From positions 1 to 5,634 of the forward strand of contig SKOM01000007.1 in NCBI GenBank assembly GCA_007120095.1: DNA of 5,634 nt. Reading direction: 5' to 3'. The notes under the pieces were generated by a model. It searched no databases, was not told the DNA's origin, and worked only from the letters and a program-made list of their open reading frames with translations. Of the stretch, positions 1 through 5,586 are shown piece after piece. The DNA comes from Candidatus Competibacteraceae bacterium (GTDB lineage Bacteria; Pseudomonadota; Gammaproteobacteria; Competibacterales; Competibacteraceae). The stretch's first letter is position 1. Every line of letters begins with the position of its first letter. The translations under genes were made by a program, and so were the position numbers.

Positions 1-120
1 GTTGCGGGGGGTATCACCATTGCAGTCAACGCTGCGGCTGCCACTGCCGGTTGTTCTCAATCCCAATATAAGAAGCCCCAAGACGACGATGGTGATGCCA
101 ATGCCAATGCCTGCTTCCAT
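1..120 (-). CDS. Partial hypothetical protein with N-terminal membrane helix
   Basis: This is the 5' part of a gene that leaves the window at its left edge. All 40 codons read from the ATG at 120 down to position 1 are open. The start is supported by an AGAGG Shine-Dalgarno five bases before the ATG. Residues 4-21 form a glycine-rich, strongly hydrophobic stretch (MEAGIGIGITIVVLGLLILG), which would be a signal anchor or a single transmembrane helix. A polar segment rich in Gly, Ser, Arg and Asp follows. I do not recognise the family, and 40 residues are too few to name one. It lies downstream of the symporter gene on the same strand, but the 157-bp gap and a possible promoter of its own argue against a tight operon. 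That a gene is present here is likely but not certain. Confidence 0.5.
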   Translation of the reverse strand, partial: MEAGIGIGITIVVLGLLILGLRTTGSGSRSVDCNGDTPRN

Positions 121-191
121 ACTAACCTCTATCGTGTTTTTTCAGGGTGACCGTGGAATCTGCTCAGCGATCCAGCGACAATACACTGATT

Positions 192-197
192 AGTATA
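192..197 (-). promoter_or_regulatory. Possible -10 element for the left-edge gene
   Basis: Read on the minus strand this is TATACT, five of six matches to the sigma-70 -10 consensus. It lies about 70 bases before the ATG at 120. The hexamer 17 bases upstream is CGGTCA, only a 3/6 match to TTGACA, so the call is weak. The rest of 121-277 shows no gene and no convincing terminator. The best hairpin there, TTAAG/CTTAA at 223-238, has a 5-bp stem without a following T-run. Confidence 0.25.
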
Positions 198-277
198 ACG
201 GCAAATAGCCCTGCTGACCGAATTAAGGTTTGGCTTAACGTTTTAAATCATAATTGACGGATGCCGAGCGCAATGGA

Positions 278-1660
278 TCAAAATGATCGTTTTGCCGGCC
301 ACAGCCCGGCAATGACAAGACTGACGGCTGTTGAAGCCAGCAACGCCCCGAGAAATGGTGGCAGTGTCGGGATACTGTCAGGAAAACTAGCCGCTAACAG
401 CCCGGCACTCAGGCTGCCCTGGGTGATCCAGCCGGGTAACACAGCCCCCAGCATCCCCGCGATACCGCCAATGACCGCCGCACGGGCGCTCATCCGTGAC
501 CATAGCCCGAGCAACACGGGCACGACAATAGCGGCACAGAGTAAATCGGCGATGAGAAACAACCGCAACACCGACAGTCCTTGCAGCGCCACGATAATCA
601 CCGGCACCATCAGGGCGACGGTGACCCAGCGTGCCAGGGTGAGCGACAGTTCGCGCCGCCCTGAACTGGCCACGACCAACGAAGCAATGCCATTTTGCAG
701 GGTATCGACGCTGGACATCACCAGGGTGACCGCCAGCACCAGCGCCGGTAGCGCCAGCCAACTGGGGGCTGAGGCCAGCAGGGCAAAGAAAGGAATAGGC
801 GGATCTCCCAAGCCCACACCACTCATGGCGGCCAAGATACCGAGCCCCCCGACGAGCGCGATGACCACAATACTCATGCCGCCGCCCAGCCAGGCCCCGC
901 GGCTCAAAGCCTGATCATCACGCGCTGCCCAGATCCGCTGCCAATAGCCTTGGTGAAACAGGTTGGCGGCGGTCACGGCAATTACCAAAGTCACCGCCAC
1001 ACTGATCGCACTGCCGGTGGGAATCGATGGGATAGTGGCTTGAGCAGGTAAAGCGGGTAATTGCTGGATGGCGACACCCGCGACCAGTATCAGCAGTACG
1101 ATTAATAACCCCGCTTGCCAGCGGTCGGTGGCAAGGCTGGCCCGCAGGCCGCCGATCGCGGTATACACCAGTGTGGTGACTGCCACCCCGATGACCACCA
1201 GTGCGGGCGGTACTTCGGATAGCAAGGCGGTAATCGCACCAATGGCGGTGAGTTCGGCAGCGAGAAAACAGGCCATATAGGCGACTGAAACCAGGGCTAC
1301 CCAGCGGCGCACGCCGGCACCATAGCAGGATTCGGCAAACTCACCGATGCTGCGCCCTTGGGGCAGATAGCGGCGGATTCGCGGCCCATACAGCCCGAGG
1401 ACAATAAACGGTAATGCCGAACCGATCGCATAGCCAACCAGTGCGACCGGGCCGACCAAGGCACCGATTTCCGGGGGAGCGAATAAAATCCACGCTCCCA
1501 TGCCGGAAGCCAGAAATGACAGCCCAAGCGCTGAAGCGGTTTGCGAATGACGGGCCGTCAGATAATCATCAACCGGGCCATCGGCCCAACGAGCCCGTAA
1601 ACCGAGAACGACAAAACCCAGCAATGCTGCGCCGAGCACAGCCATAGTCACATACAACAT
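278..1660 (-). CDS. thiV: Sodium:solute symporter, probable thiamine-precursor (HMP) transporter
   Basis: This is a 460-residue inner-membrane transporter of the sodium:solute symporter (SSS, PanF-like) family, expected to couple Na+ entry to solute uptake. About 13 hydrophobic segments span the protein, the first at residues 1-20. Family marks include DDYLTA (31-36), SFLASGMGAWILFAPPE (48-64), YTAIGGLRASLATDRWQ (166-182), a cytoplasmic QRIWAARD (241-248), and Ser-Ser at 316-317 in the helix where SSS proteins place Na+ ligands. Its length fits the PanF size class and is shorter than ActP-type acetate permeases (about 550 residues). The substrate is inferred from the leader. The gene directly follows a TPP riboswitch, the arrangement described for ThiV, proposed to carry the thiamine pyrimidine precursor HMP. 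The ATG at 1660 has a strong GGAGGA eight bases upstream, so the start is secure. The alternatives are thiamine itself or the thiazole moiety. Membership of the SSS family is near certain, while the substrate is inference. Confidence 0.85.
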   Translation of the reverse strand: MLYVTMAVLGAALLGFVVLGLRARWADGPVDDYLTARHSQTASALGLSFLASGMGAWILFAPPEIGALVGPVALVGYAIGSALPFIVLGLYGPRIRRYLPQGRSIGEFAESCYGAGVRRWVALVSVAYMACFLAAELTAIGAITALLSEVPPALVVIGVAVTTLVYTAIGGLRASLATDRWQAGLLIVLLILVAGVAIQQLPALPAQATIPSIPTGSAISVAVTLVIAVTAANLFHQGYWQRIWAARDDQALSRGAWLGGGMSIVVIALVGGLGILAAMSGVGLGDPPIPFFALLASAPSWLALPALVLAVTLVMSSVDTLQNGIASLVVASSGRRELSLTLARWVTVALMVPVIIVALQGLSVLRLFLIADLLCAAIVVPVLLGLWSRMSARAAVIGGIAGMLGAVLPGWITQGSLSAGLLAASFPDSIPTLPPFLGALLASTAVSLVIAGLWPAKRSF

Positions 1661-1762
1661 ATCGCGCTTCCTCCGCCGGTGTGAACCGGATCAGGTTCCA
1701 GGGTCAGCGTATGGCGCTTTCTCAGCCCCTGCGAGTAACAGCGGGACTCCCCTGGCGACAGT
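1661..1762 (-). promoter_or_regulatory. TPP (thiamine pyrophosphate) riboswitch
   Basis: On the minus strand the leader carries the conserved blocks of the TPP (THI-box) aptamer in order. First comes an AGGGGAGTCCC arm. CTGAGA follows (plus-strand 1720-1725), at the end of a stem made by CCC/GGG and CTG/CAG. Next is an AGCG-loop-CGCT helix leading into ACCC. The signature GAACCTGATC comes next (CCTGATC at plus 1689-1695), then a CCGG-loop-CCGG hairpin, and finally GGCGGAGGAAG. A short closing pair is possible between CGC near 1756-1758 and GCG near 1665-1667. Ligand binding should lower expression of the symporter gene. The last block contains the ribosome binding site and ends eight bases before the ATG, so control is probably at translation initiation. 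No separate intrinsic terminator hairpin fits in the space. Confidence 0.95.
1669..1674 (-). promoter_or_regulatory. Shine-Dalgarno of the symporter gene, inside the riboswitch
   Basis: Read on the minus strand this is GGAGGA, eight bases before the ATG at 1660. It belongs to the 3' conserved strand of the TPP aptamer, so folding of the ligand-bound aptamer would directly hide it from the ribosome. Confidence 0.85.
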
Positions 1763-1766
1763 CAAT

Positions 1767-1778
1767 GGATGGTGAGTA
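1767..1778 (+). repeat. Short direct repeat, copy 1
   Basis: GGATGGTGAGTA matches the copy at 1955-1966 in 11 of 12 positions. It overlaps the possible -10 of the symporter leader on the other strand. Three related copies lie in the divergent intergenic region. A role as a regulator site is only a possibility. Confidence 0.35.
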
Positions 1779-1780
1779 TA
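1775..1780 (-). promoter_or_regulatory. Possible -10 element for the riboswitch-symporter transcript
   Basis: TATACT on the minus strand lies about 15 bases before the first conserved riboswitch bases, which would start transcription at about 1768 and give a leader of about 108 nt. The -35 is poor: AAGCGT at 17-bp spacing. GTGACA at 1794-1799 resembles a -35 better but is only 13 bp away. The position is sensible but the match is weak. Confidence 0.3.
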
Positions 1781-1846
1781 GTGCCTTAGCGGTTGTCACG
1801 CTTGGGGCAGGATGGGTGCTCATAGTACACCATTTGCGGTTAAAGT

Positions 1847-1859
1847 CGATAACCTATCG
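1847..1859. promoter_or_regulatory. Interrupted palindrome in the divergent intergenic region
   Basis: CGATA-ACC-TATCG is a perfect 5-bp inverted repeat around a 3-bp centre, midway between the divergent symporter and nucleotidyltransferase genes. A half-site-like CGATAACC recurs at 1911-1918. The size suits a dimeric repressor or activator site, but arms this short can arise by chance. Confidence 0.25.
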
Positions 1860-1867
1860 CCTGATGC

Positions 1868-1880
1868 GGACGGTGCGTAC
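1868..1880 (+). repeat. Short direct repeat, copy 2
   Basis: GGACGGTGCGTAC differs by one base from the copy at 1955-1967, 87 bp away. It partly overlaps a TACAAT hexamer (1878-1883) that resembles a plus-strand -10, although no -35 stands at the right distance. Confidence 0.4.
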
Positions 1881-1954
1881 AATATAGCCATCATGGGCGA
1901 CCGCGGATGGCGATAACCAACGCTGCGATTTAACCTGAACCTTGAATGACCGTT

Positions 1955-1967
1955 GGATGGTGCGTAC
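1955..1967 (+). repeat. Short direct repeat, copy 3
   Basis: GGATGGTGCGTAC ends 24 bases before the ATG of the nucleotidyltransferase gene and matches copy 2 in 12 of 13 positions. Apart from these repeats, the palindrome and weak promoter-like hexamers, I see no gene or RNA in 1763-1988. Confidence 0.4.
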
Positions 1968-1991
1968 TGATAAGCTGGAAGCGAGACCTTG

Positions 1992-3875
1992 ATGGACGTT
2001 GAGCATATCGAAATTCGTGAACACTTACGTCGGCATCCGCCGTTTGCTCACCTGCCGATCGAGCGATTAAACACCATTGCCACAGCCGTTGAAATCGCCT
2101 ATTTCCGCGCCGGCAGCGATATTTTGGTCAGCAATGCTGACATTCACGATCTGCACTATATTCGCAGCGGTACGGTCGATATTTATCGGCGTAATGGTGC
2201 ACTGTATAACCGTCTTGGCGAAGGGGAAATCTTTGGCCAGTTAAGCCTGATGACCGGGAAAAAAGTCCGTTTCCCCGCACGGGCCGTAGAAGACAGTTTG
2301 CTGTATTTCATTCCCGAAACGCTGTTCCATGAGTTATTCGCCGAGGATGAACACTTCGCTGATTTTGTCGAGCTTGAAGATCGTATCCGCTTACGCAAAG
2401 CGGGTGTGCTGCAATCCAGCAATAACGATTTAAAAACCACTCGGGTGGGCAAGCTGATTAAGCGGGTGCCGTCGACAGTGGCCGCGACTGACAGTGTGCA
2501 AACCGCCGCTGTAATCATGCTGGAAAAAGGCGTTGGGGCGATTTTGGTCACGGTTAACGGTCAGGCCGACGGGATCCATCCGCCGATTGAACACCATGAC
2601 ATCCTTGGTGTAGTCACTGAGACGGATTTGTGCCAGAAAGTCATAGCGCAAAGACTGGATTTACACACCCCGGTTCAGGCAGTGATGTCTGACCAGGTGG
2701 TCACCATTGACGAGGATCAGTACCTGTTTGAAGCCCTGTTGCTGATGCTCAAACACCATATCAGCTATTTACCCGCACTGCGGCGCTTGCGCCTGATCGG
2801 GGTGATCGATATGGCGGATATCATCAGTTATGAGAGCCAAAGCAGTCTGTTTGTGGTGCGCAATATCTTGACTCAGGAGCACCTCGAAGGTCTGCGCCAG
2901 TTAAGCCCGGATGTCCGCGCCAGTTTCTGCCGCATGGTGAACGAAGACGCCAATGCCCGGATGGTCGGCTCGGCGGTGGCGATGATCGGGCGCACGTTTA
3001 AGCAGCGTCTGCTCGAACTGGGCGAACAGCGGCTGGGTGCCCCGCCGGTACCTTATTGTTTCCTGGCCTTGGGGTCGATGGCGCGGGACGAGCAACTGAT
3101 GCTGACTGATCAGGACAATGCCCTGGTGCTCAGTGATGACTTTGATCCTCAACAGCATGATGAGTATTTCCAAGCGTTGGCGACTTTTGTCTGTGACGGG
3201 CTGGCTGAACTCGGCTACAGTTATTGCAAAGGCGGGGTGATGGCCACCAACGCCCAGTGGCGCCAACCGCTGGCGGTCTGGAAGCAGTATTTCACCCGAT
3301 GGATTAACCAGCCCAAGCCGGAAGCCCTGCTCAATAGCTCGATTTTTTTCGATCTCGATGGTGTGTATGGCGATACAGCCATGGCGGTCGAGCTGCAACA
3401 ATTGATCGCACAACAAGCCAGTCAAGCCCCCCATTTTCTCGGCTGTTTGGCGTTTAATGCCCAAAGCCGTACTCCGCCGCTGGGGTTTTTTAACCAATTT
3501 GTGGTGGAAACATCCGGCAGTCAACGTGATTCGCTGAACATCAAACGCCGGGGTAGCGCCCCTATGGTCGATGTGATTCGGGTTCATGCCTTGGCCAGCG
3601 CTTCATTGGCGCAGAATTCATTTTTGCGGCTGGATGACATCAGCGCGGCGGGTTTTCTAACCGCCGGGATGACGGCTGATCTGCGCGACGCACTGGAATT
3701 TATTACCATGGCGCATATTCGCCATCAGGCCGCCAGGCTGGAATCAGGCCAAGAGGCCGATAATTATATCAATCCCGAAATGCTGACCCGTTTTGATCGG
3801 CGGAACCTTAAGGCGGCTTTTCAAGTGTTAGCCAATGCGCAAAAATTTCTCAAATACCGTTATCGGCCGCAGTAA
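1992..3875 (+). CDS. cNMP-binding-like/CBS/DUF294 nucleotidyltransferase regulator
   Basis: This is a 627-residue soluble multidomain protein of the DUF294 family. Residues 8-120 form a cyclic-nucleotide-binding-like beta-roll, with the phosphate-cassette region beginning FGQLSLM at 81-87. Residues 159-216 and 221-282 form a CBS pair, which in other proteins binds adenine nucleotides. Residues 320-470 form a GlnD-like nucleotidyltransferase domain with LGSMARDEQ (360-368) followed by TDQDN (372-376). G361-S362, D373 and D375 are the expected nucleotide- and metal-binding residues. The C-terminal part, including NSSIFFDLDGVYGD, is the DUF294 C-terminal domain, related to the helical substrate-binding region of such transferases. 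The likely role is a sensor that modifies a protein or small molecule with a nucleotide. No substrate is known to me. The start is TTG-ATG in tandem; I take the ATG at 1992, with GCGAG six bases upstream as a weak ribosome binding site. The length is normal for the family, and the exonuclease gene overlaps its end. Confidence 0.9.
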   Translation: MDVEHIEIREHLRRHPPFAHLPIERLNTIATAVEIAYFRAGSDILVSNADIHDLHYIRSGTVDIYRRNGALYNRLGEGEIFGQLSLMTGKKVRFPARAVEDSLLYFIPETLFHELFAEDEHFADFVELEDRIRLRKAGVLQSSNNDLKTTRVGKLIKRVPSTVAATDSVQTAAVIMLEKGVGAILVTVNGQADGIHPPIEHHDILGVVTETDLCQKVIAQRLDLHTPVQAVMSDQVVTIDEDQYLFEALLLMLKHHISYLPALRRLRLIGVIDMADIISYESQSSLFVVRNILTQEHLEGLRQLSPDVRASFCRMVNEDANARMVGSAVAMIGRTFKQRLLELGEQRLGAPPVPYCFLALGSMARDEQLMLTDQDNALVLSDDFDPQQHDEYFQALATFVCDGLAELGYSYCKGGVMATNAQWRQPLAVWKQYFTRWINQPKPEALLNSSIFFDLDGVYGDTAMAVELQQLIAQQASQAPHFLGCLAFNAQSRTPPLGFFNQFVVETSGSQRDSLNIKRRGSAPMVDVIRVHALASASLAQNSFLRLDDISAAGFLTAGMTADLRDALEFITMAHIRHQAARLESGQEADNYINPEMLTRFDRRNLKAAFQVLANAQKFLKYRYRPQ

Positions 3876-4581
3876 AACACCGCAGCCCTTACCCGACTGG
3901 CCGGAGCGTTATCGGCGACTGGCTGCCCAATCTCGCCTTGAGTTGTTGCGCCGTTTCTATGCCCACGGCATCGTTGCCGGTGATACCCCGCTTAACGCTG
4001 TGCCGTTTGTGGCCATGGATTTTGAAACCACCGGCATGCACCCGCAAATCCACGGCATTGTCAGCATCGGTGTGGTGCCCTTCAGCTTGCAACGGATTCG
4101 TTGCGCCGAGGCGCGCCATTGGCTGGTTAAACCCCGGCGGCCGCTAATCGACCGTTCGGTGCTGTTCCACCACATTACCCATAGTGAATTGGAGTGCGCA
4201 CCGGATCTCAGCGACATTCTGCCCGATTTACTGGCGGTCTTGGCCGGACGGGTGGTAGTGGTGCATTATCGTGGCATTGAGCGCCCGTTTCTGGATCGGT
4301 CGTTGCGCACCCGCTTTGACGAGGGTATTAGCTTCCCGGTAGTCGATACCATGGCGCTGGAAGCGCGATTCCACCGCACTCGTCTGCAACGCATGCTACG
4401 TCACCTGATCGGTCGCCGCCAAGCCTCGATTCGTTTGGCGAGTACCCGCACGCGCTATGGTTTACCGCAATATGGGGCGCATCATGCCCTGACCGATGCG
4501 CTGGCGACTGCTGAGTTATTCCAGGCCCAGGTTGCCCATCGCTTCAGTCCAGATACGCCGATCCGTGCCTTATGGTGTTGA
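3835..4581 (+). CDS. DEDDh-type 3'-5' exonuclease (DnaQ/epsilon-like)
   Basis: This is a 248-residue protein with an exonuclease fold like DNA polymerase III epsilon and RNase T. It is expected to remove nucleotides from 3' ends of DNA or RNA using two metal ions. Motif I is MDFETTG, with D62 and E64. Motif III is HHALTD, with general base H216 and D221. Motif II reads HYRGIERPFLD (144-154) and has E149 where the usual catalytic aspartate stands. A helical N-terminal extension of about 55 residues precedes the catalytic domain. The ATG at 3835 lies 41 bp inside the upstream gene. A TAG at 3829-3831 in this frame rules out earlier starts, and no other usual start codon precedes the conserved part by a reasonable distance. 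The Shine-Dalgarno is weak, so translation is probably coupled to the upstream gene. It is not the replicative proofreading subunit: that gene lies elsewhere in known genomes and lacks this extension. The substrate is unknown. Confidence 0.88.
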   Translation: MRKNFSNTVIGRSKTPQPLPDWPERYRRLAAQSRLELLRRFYAHGIVAGDTPLNAVPFVAMDFETTGMHPQIHGIVSIGVVPFSLQRIRCAEARHWLVKPRRPLIDRSVLFHHITHSELECAPDLSDILPDLLAVLAGRVVVVHYRGIERPFLDRSLRTRFDEGISFPVVDTMALEARFHRTRLQRMLRHLIGRRQASIRLASTRTRYGLPQYGAHHALTDALATAELFQAQVAHRFSPDTPIRALWC

Positions 4582-4591
4582 GTATGGGCAA
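4532..4591. repeat. 8-bp inverted repeat spanning the convergent gene ends
   Basis: TTGCCCAT at 4532-4539 is the exact reverse complement of ATGGGCAA at 4584-4591. The 44-base interval holds the stop codons of both convergent genes. The arms fall inside the two coding regions. No T-run follows either arm, so it is not a standard intrinsic terminator, though it could fold in both transcripts. Confidence 0.35.
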
Positions 4592-5586
4592 TCACCGTAT
4601 TCAGCAAACGCCGCAATCACCCGGTCGATGGCTGCGGTATCGATATCCCGATGGGTGACCAGCCGCACGCGGGCACTGGGGGTGATTAATATACTGCGTT
4701 GGTGGAGAAAGCGGGCCAGATCGGTGGCCTGACTCGGTTCGAGACTTAAAAACAGCATATTGGTGTGCGGGCCGTCCGGGTCGAATCCCAGGGTGCGCAA
4801 ACCCTGAGCCAGGCGGGCCGCATGGGCATGATCCTGGGCTAACGGCTCGACATGATGTGTGAGGGCATGCAGACCGGCGGCGGCTAAAATACCGGCCTGG
4901 CGCATGCCGCCGCCGGTCATTTTGCGCCAGCGGCGGGCCGCAGTGATGAAGTCGCGGTCGCCACATAATACCGAACCCACCGGAGCACCCAGTCCTTTGG
5001 ATAAGCAGACCGATACGCTATCGCAATAGCGGGTGATAGCCGCCACTTCCACGTTCAAGGCCACCGCCGCATTAAACAGCCGGGCACCGTCCAAATGCAG
5101 ACTTAAACCGTGGGCATCAACCAAACGACGGGCAGCGGCTAGATAATCTAAAGGCAATACCCGACCGCCCAGGGTATTTTCCAAGCATAGCAGACGGGTG
5201 CGGGCGAAGTGGAAATCATCGGGCTTGATGGCTGCCGCTACACGCGGTAAATCCAGTCGTCCATCGGCTTCGAATTCCAGTGGCTGGGGCTGGATGCCGC
5301 CGAGTACGGCCGCTCCACCGCCTTCGTATTTATAGGTGTGGGCTTGCTGACCGACAATGTACTCATCGCCGCGCTGACAATGGGTTAACAAGGCCAGTAG
5401 ATTGGTTTGGGTGCCACTGGGGGCAAACAGTGCGGCCGCAAAACCGAGTTGCTCGGCAACGACGGCCTCCAGGCGGTTAACCGTCGGGTCTTCGCCATAC
5501 ACATCATCGCCGACGACCGCCGCCGCCATGGCCGCCCGCATGGCGGTAGTGGGTTGGGTGACCGTGTCACTGCGTAAATCGATCAT
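4570..5586 (-). CDS. ltaE: Low-specificity L-threonine aldolase
   Basis: This is a PLP-dependent cytosolic enzyme that cleaves L-threonine or L-allo-threonine to glycine and acetaldehyde. The 338 residues start with the hallmark MIDLRSDTVT. Numbered from that methionine, key residues fall at the positions known for Escherichia coli LtaE: H83 stacks on the cofactor, H126 lies near the substrate, D166 and R169 are in LHLDGAR, K197 in CLSKGLG forms the Schiff base, and R229 follows the TGGGMR motif. R308 in ARVRLVTH is the likely C-terminal carboxylate-binding arginine. This agreement favours the ATG at 5586 over an in-frame TTG at 5610, which would add eight residues and has no better ribosome site. 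Neither start has a strong Shine-Dalgarno. The gene converges on the exonuclease gene, overlapping it by 12 bp. The AT-rich leader at 5587-5634 probably holds promoter elements, but the window ends too soon to define them. Confidence 0.95.
   Translation of the reverse strand: MIDLRSDTVTQPTTAMRAAMAAAVVGDDVYGEDPTVNRLEAVVAEQLGFAAALFAPSGTQTNLLALLTHCQRGDEYIVGQQAHTYKYEGGGAAVLGGIQPQPLEFEADGRLDLPRVAAAIKPDDFHFARTRLLCLENTLGGRVLPLDYLAAARRLVDAHGLSLHLDGARLFNAAVALNVEVAAITRYCDSVSVCLSKGLGAPVGSVLCGDRDFITAARRWRKMTGGGMRQAGILAAAGLHALTHHVEPLAQDHAHAARLAQGLRTLGFDPDGPHTNMLFLSLEPSQATDLARFLHQRSILITPSARVRLVTHRDIDTAAIDRVIAAFAEYGDCPYSTP

Noticed and set aside
2..193. 63-codon open frame on the plus strand
   Set aside because: It begins at the window edge with no visible start context. 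The opposite strand offers a better gene, with a Shine-Dalgarno and a hydrophobic N-terminus.
276..288. GATCA-AAA-TGATC hairpin at the end of the symporter gene as a terminator
   Set aside because: The stem is only 5 bp and AT-rich, overlaps the stop codon, and has no T-run on the minus strand.
261..914. 217-codon open frame on the plus strand
   Set aside because: It lies antisense within the symporter gene, has no recognisable domain, and is low-complexity in Ala, Ser, Pro and Thr, as expected from the complement of a GC-rich membrane protein gene.
278..1660. Annotation of the symporter as pantothenate (PanF) or acetate (ActP) permease
   Set aside because: The TPP riboswitch points to thiamine metabolism, the length does not fit ActP, and no adjacent gene supports pantothenate or acetate use.
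1681..1887. 68-codon open frame on the plus strand over the symporter leader
   Set aside because: It reads antisense through the TPP aptamer, whose conserved bases explain the sequence.
2901..3587. 228-codon open frame on the minus strand
   Set aside because: It is wholly antisense to the conserved transferase region of the DUF294 gene, whose motifs fix the real frame. It has no Shine-Dalgarno or domain support.
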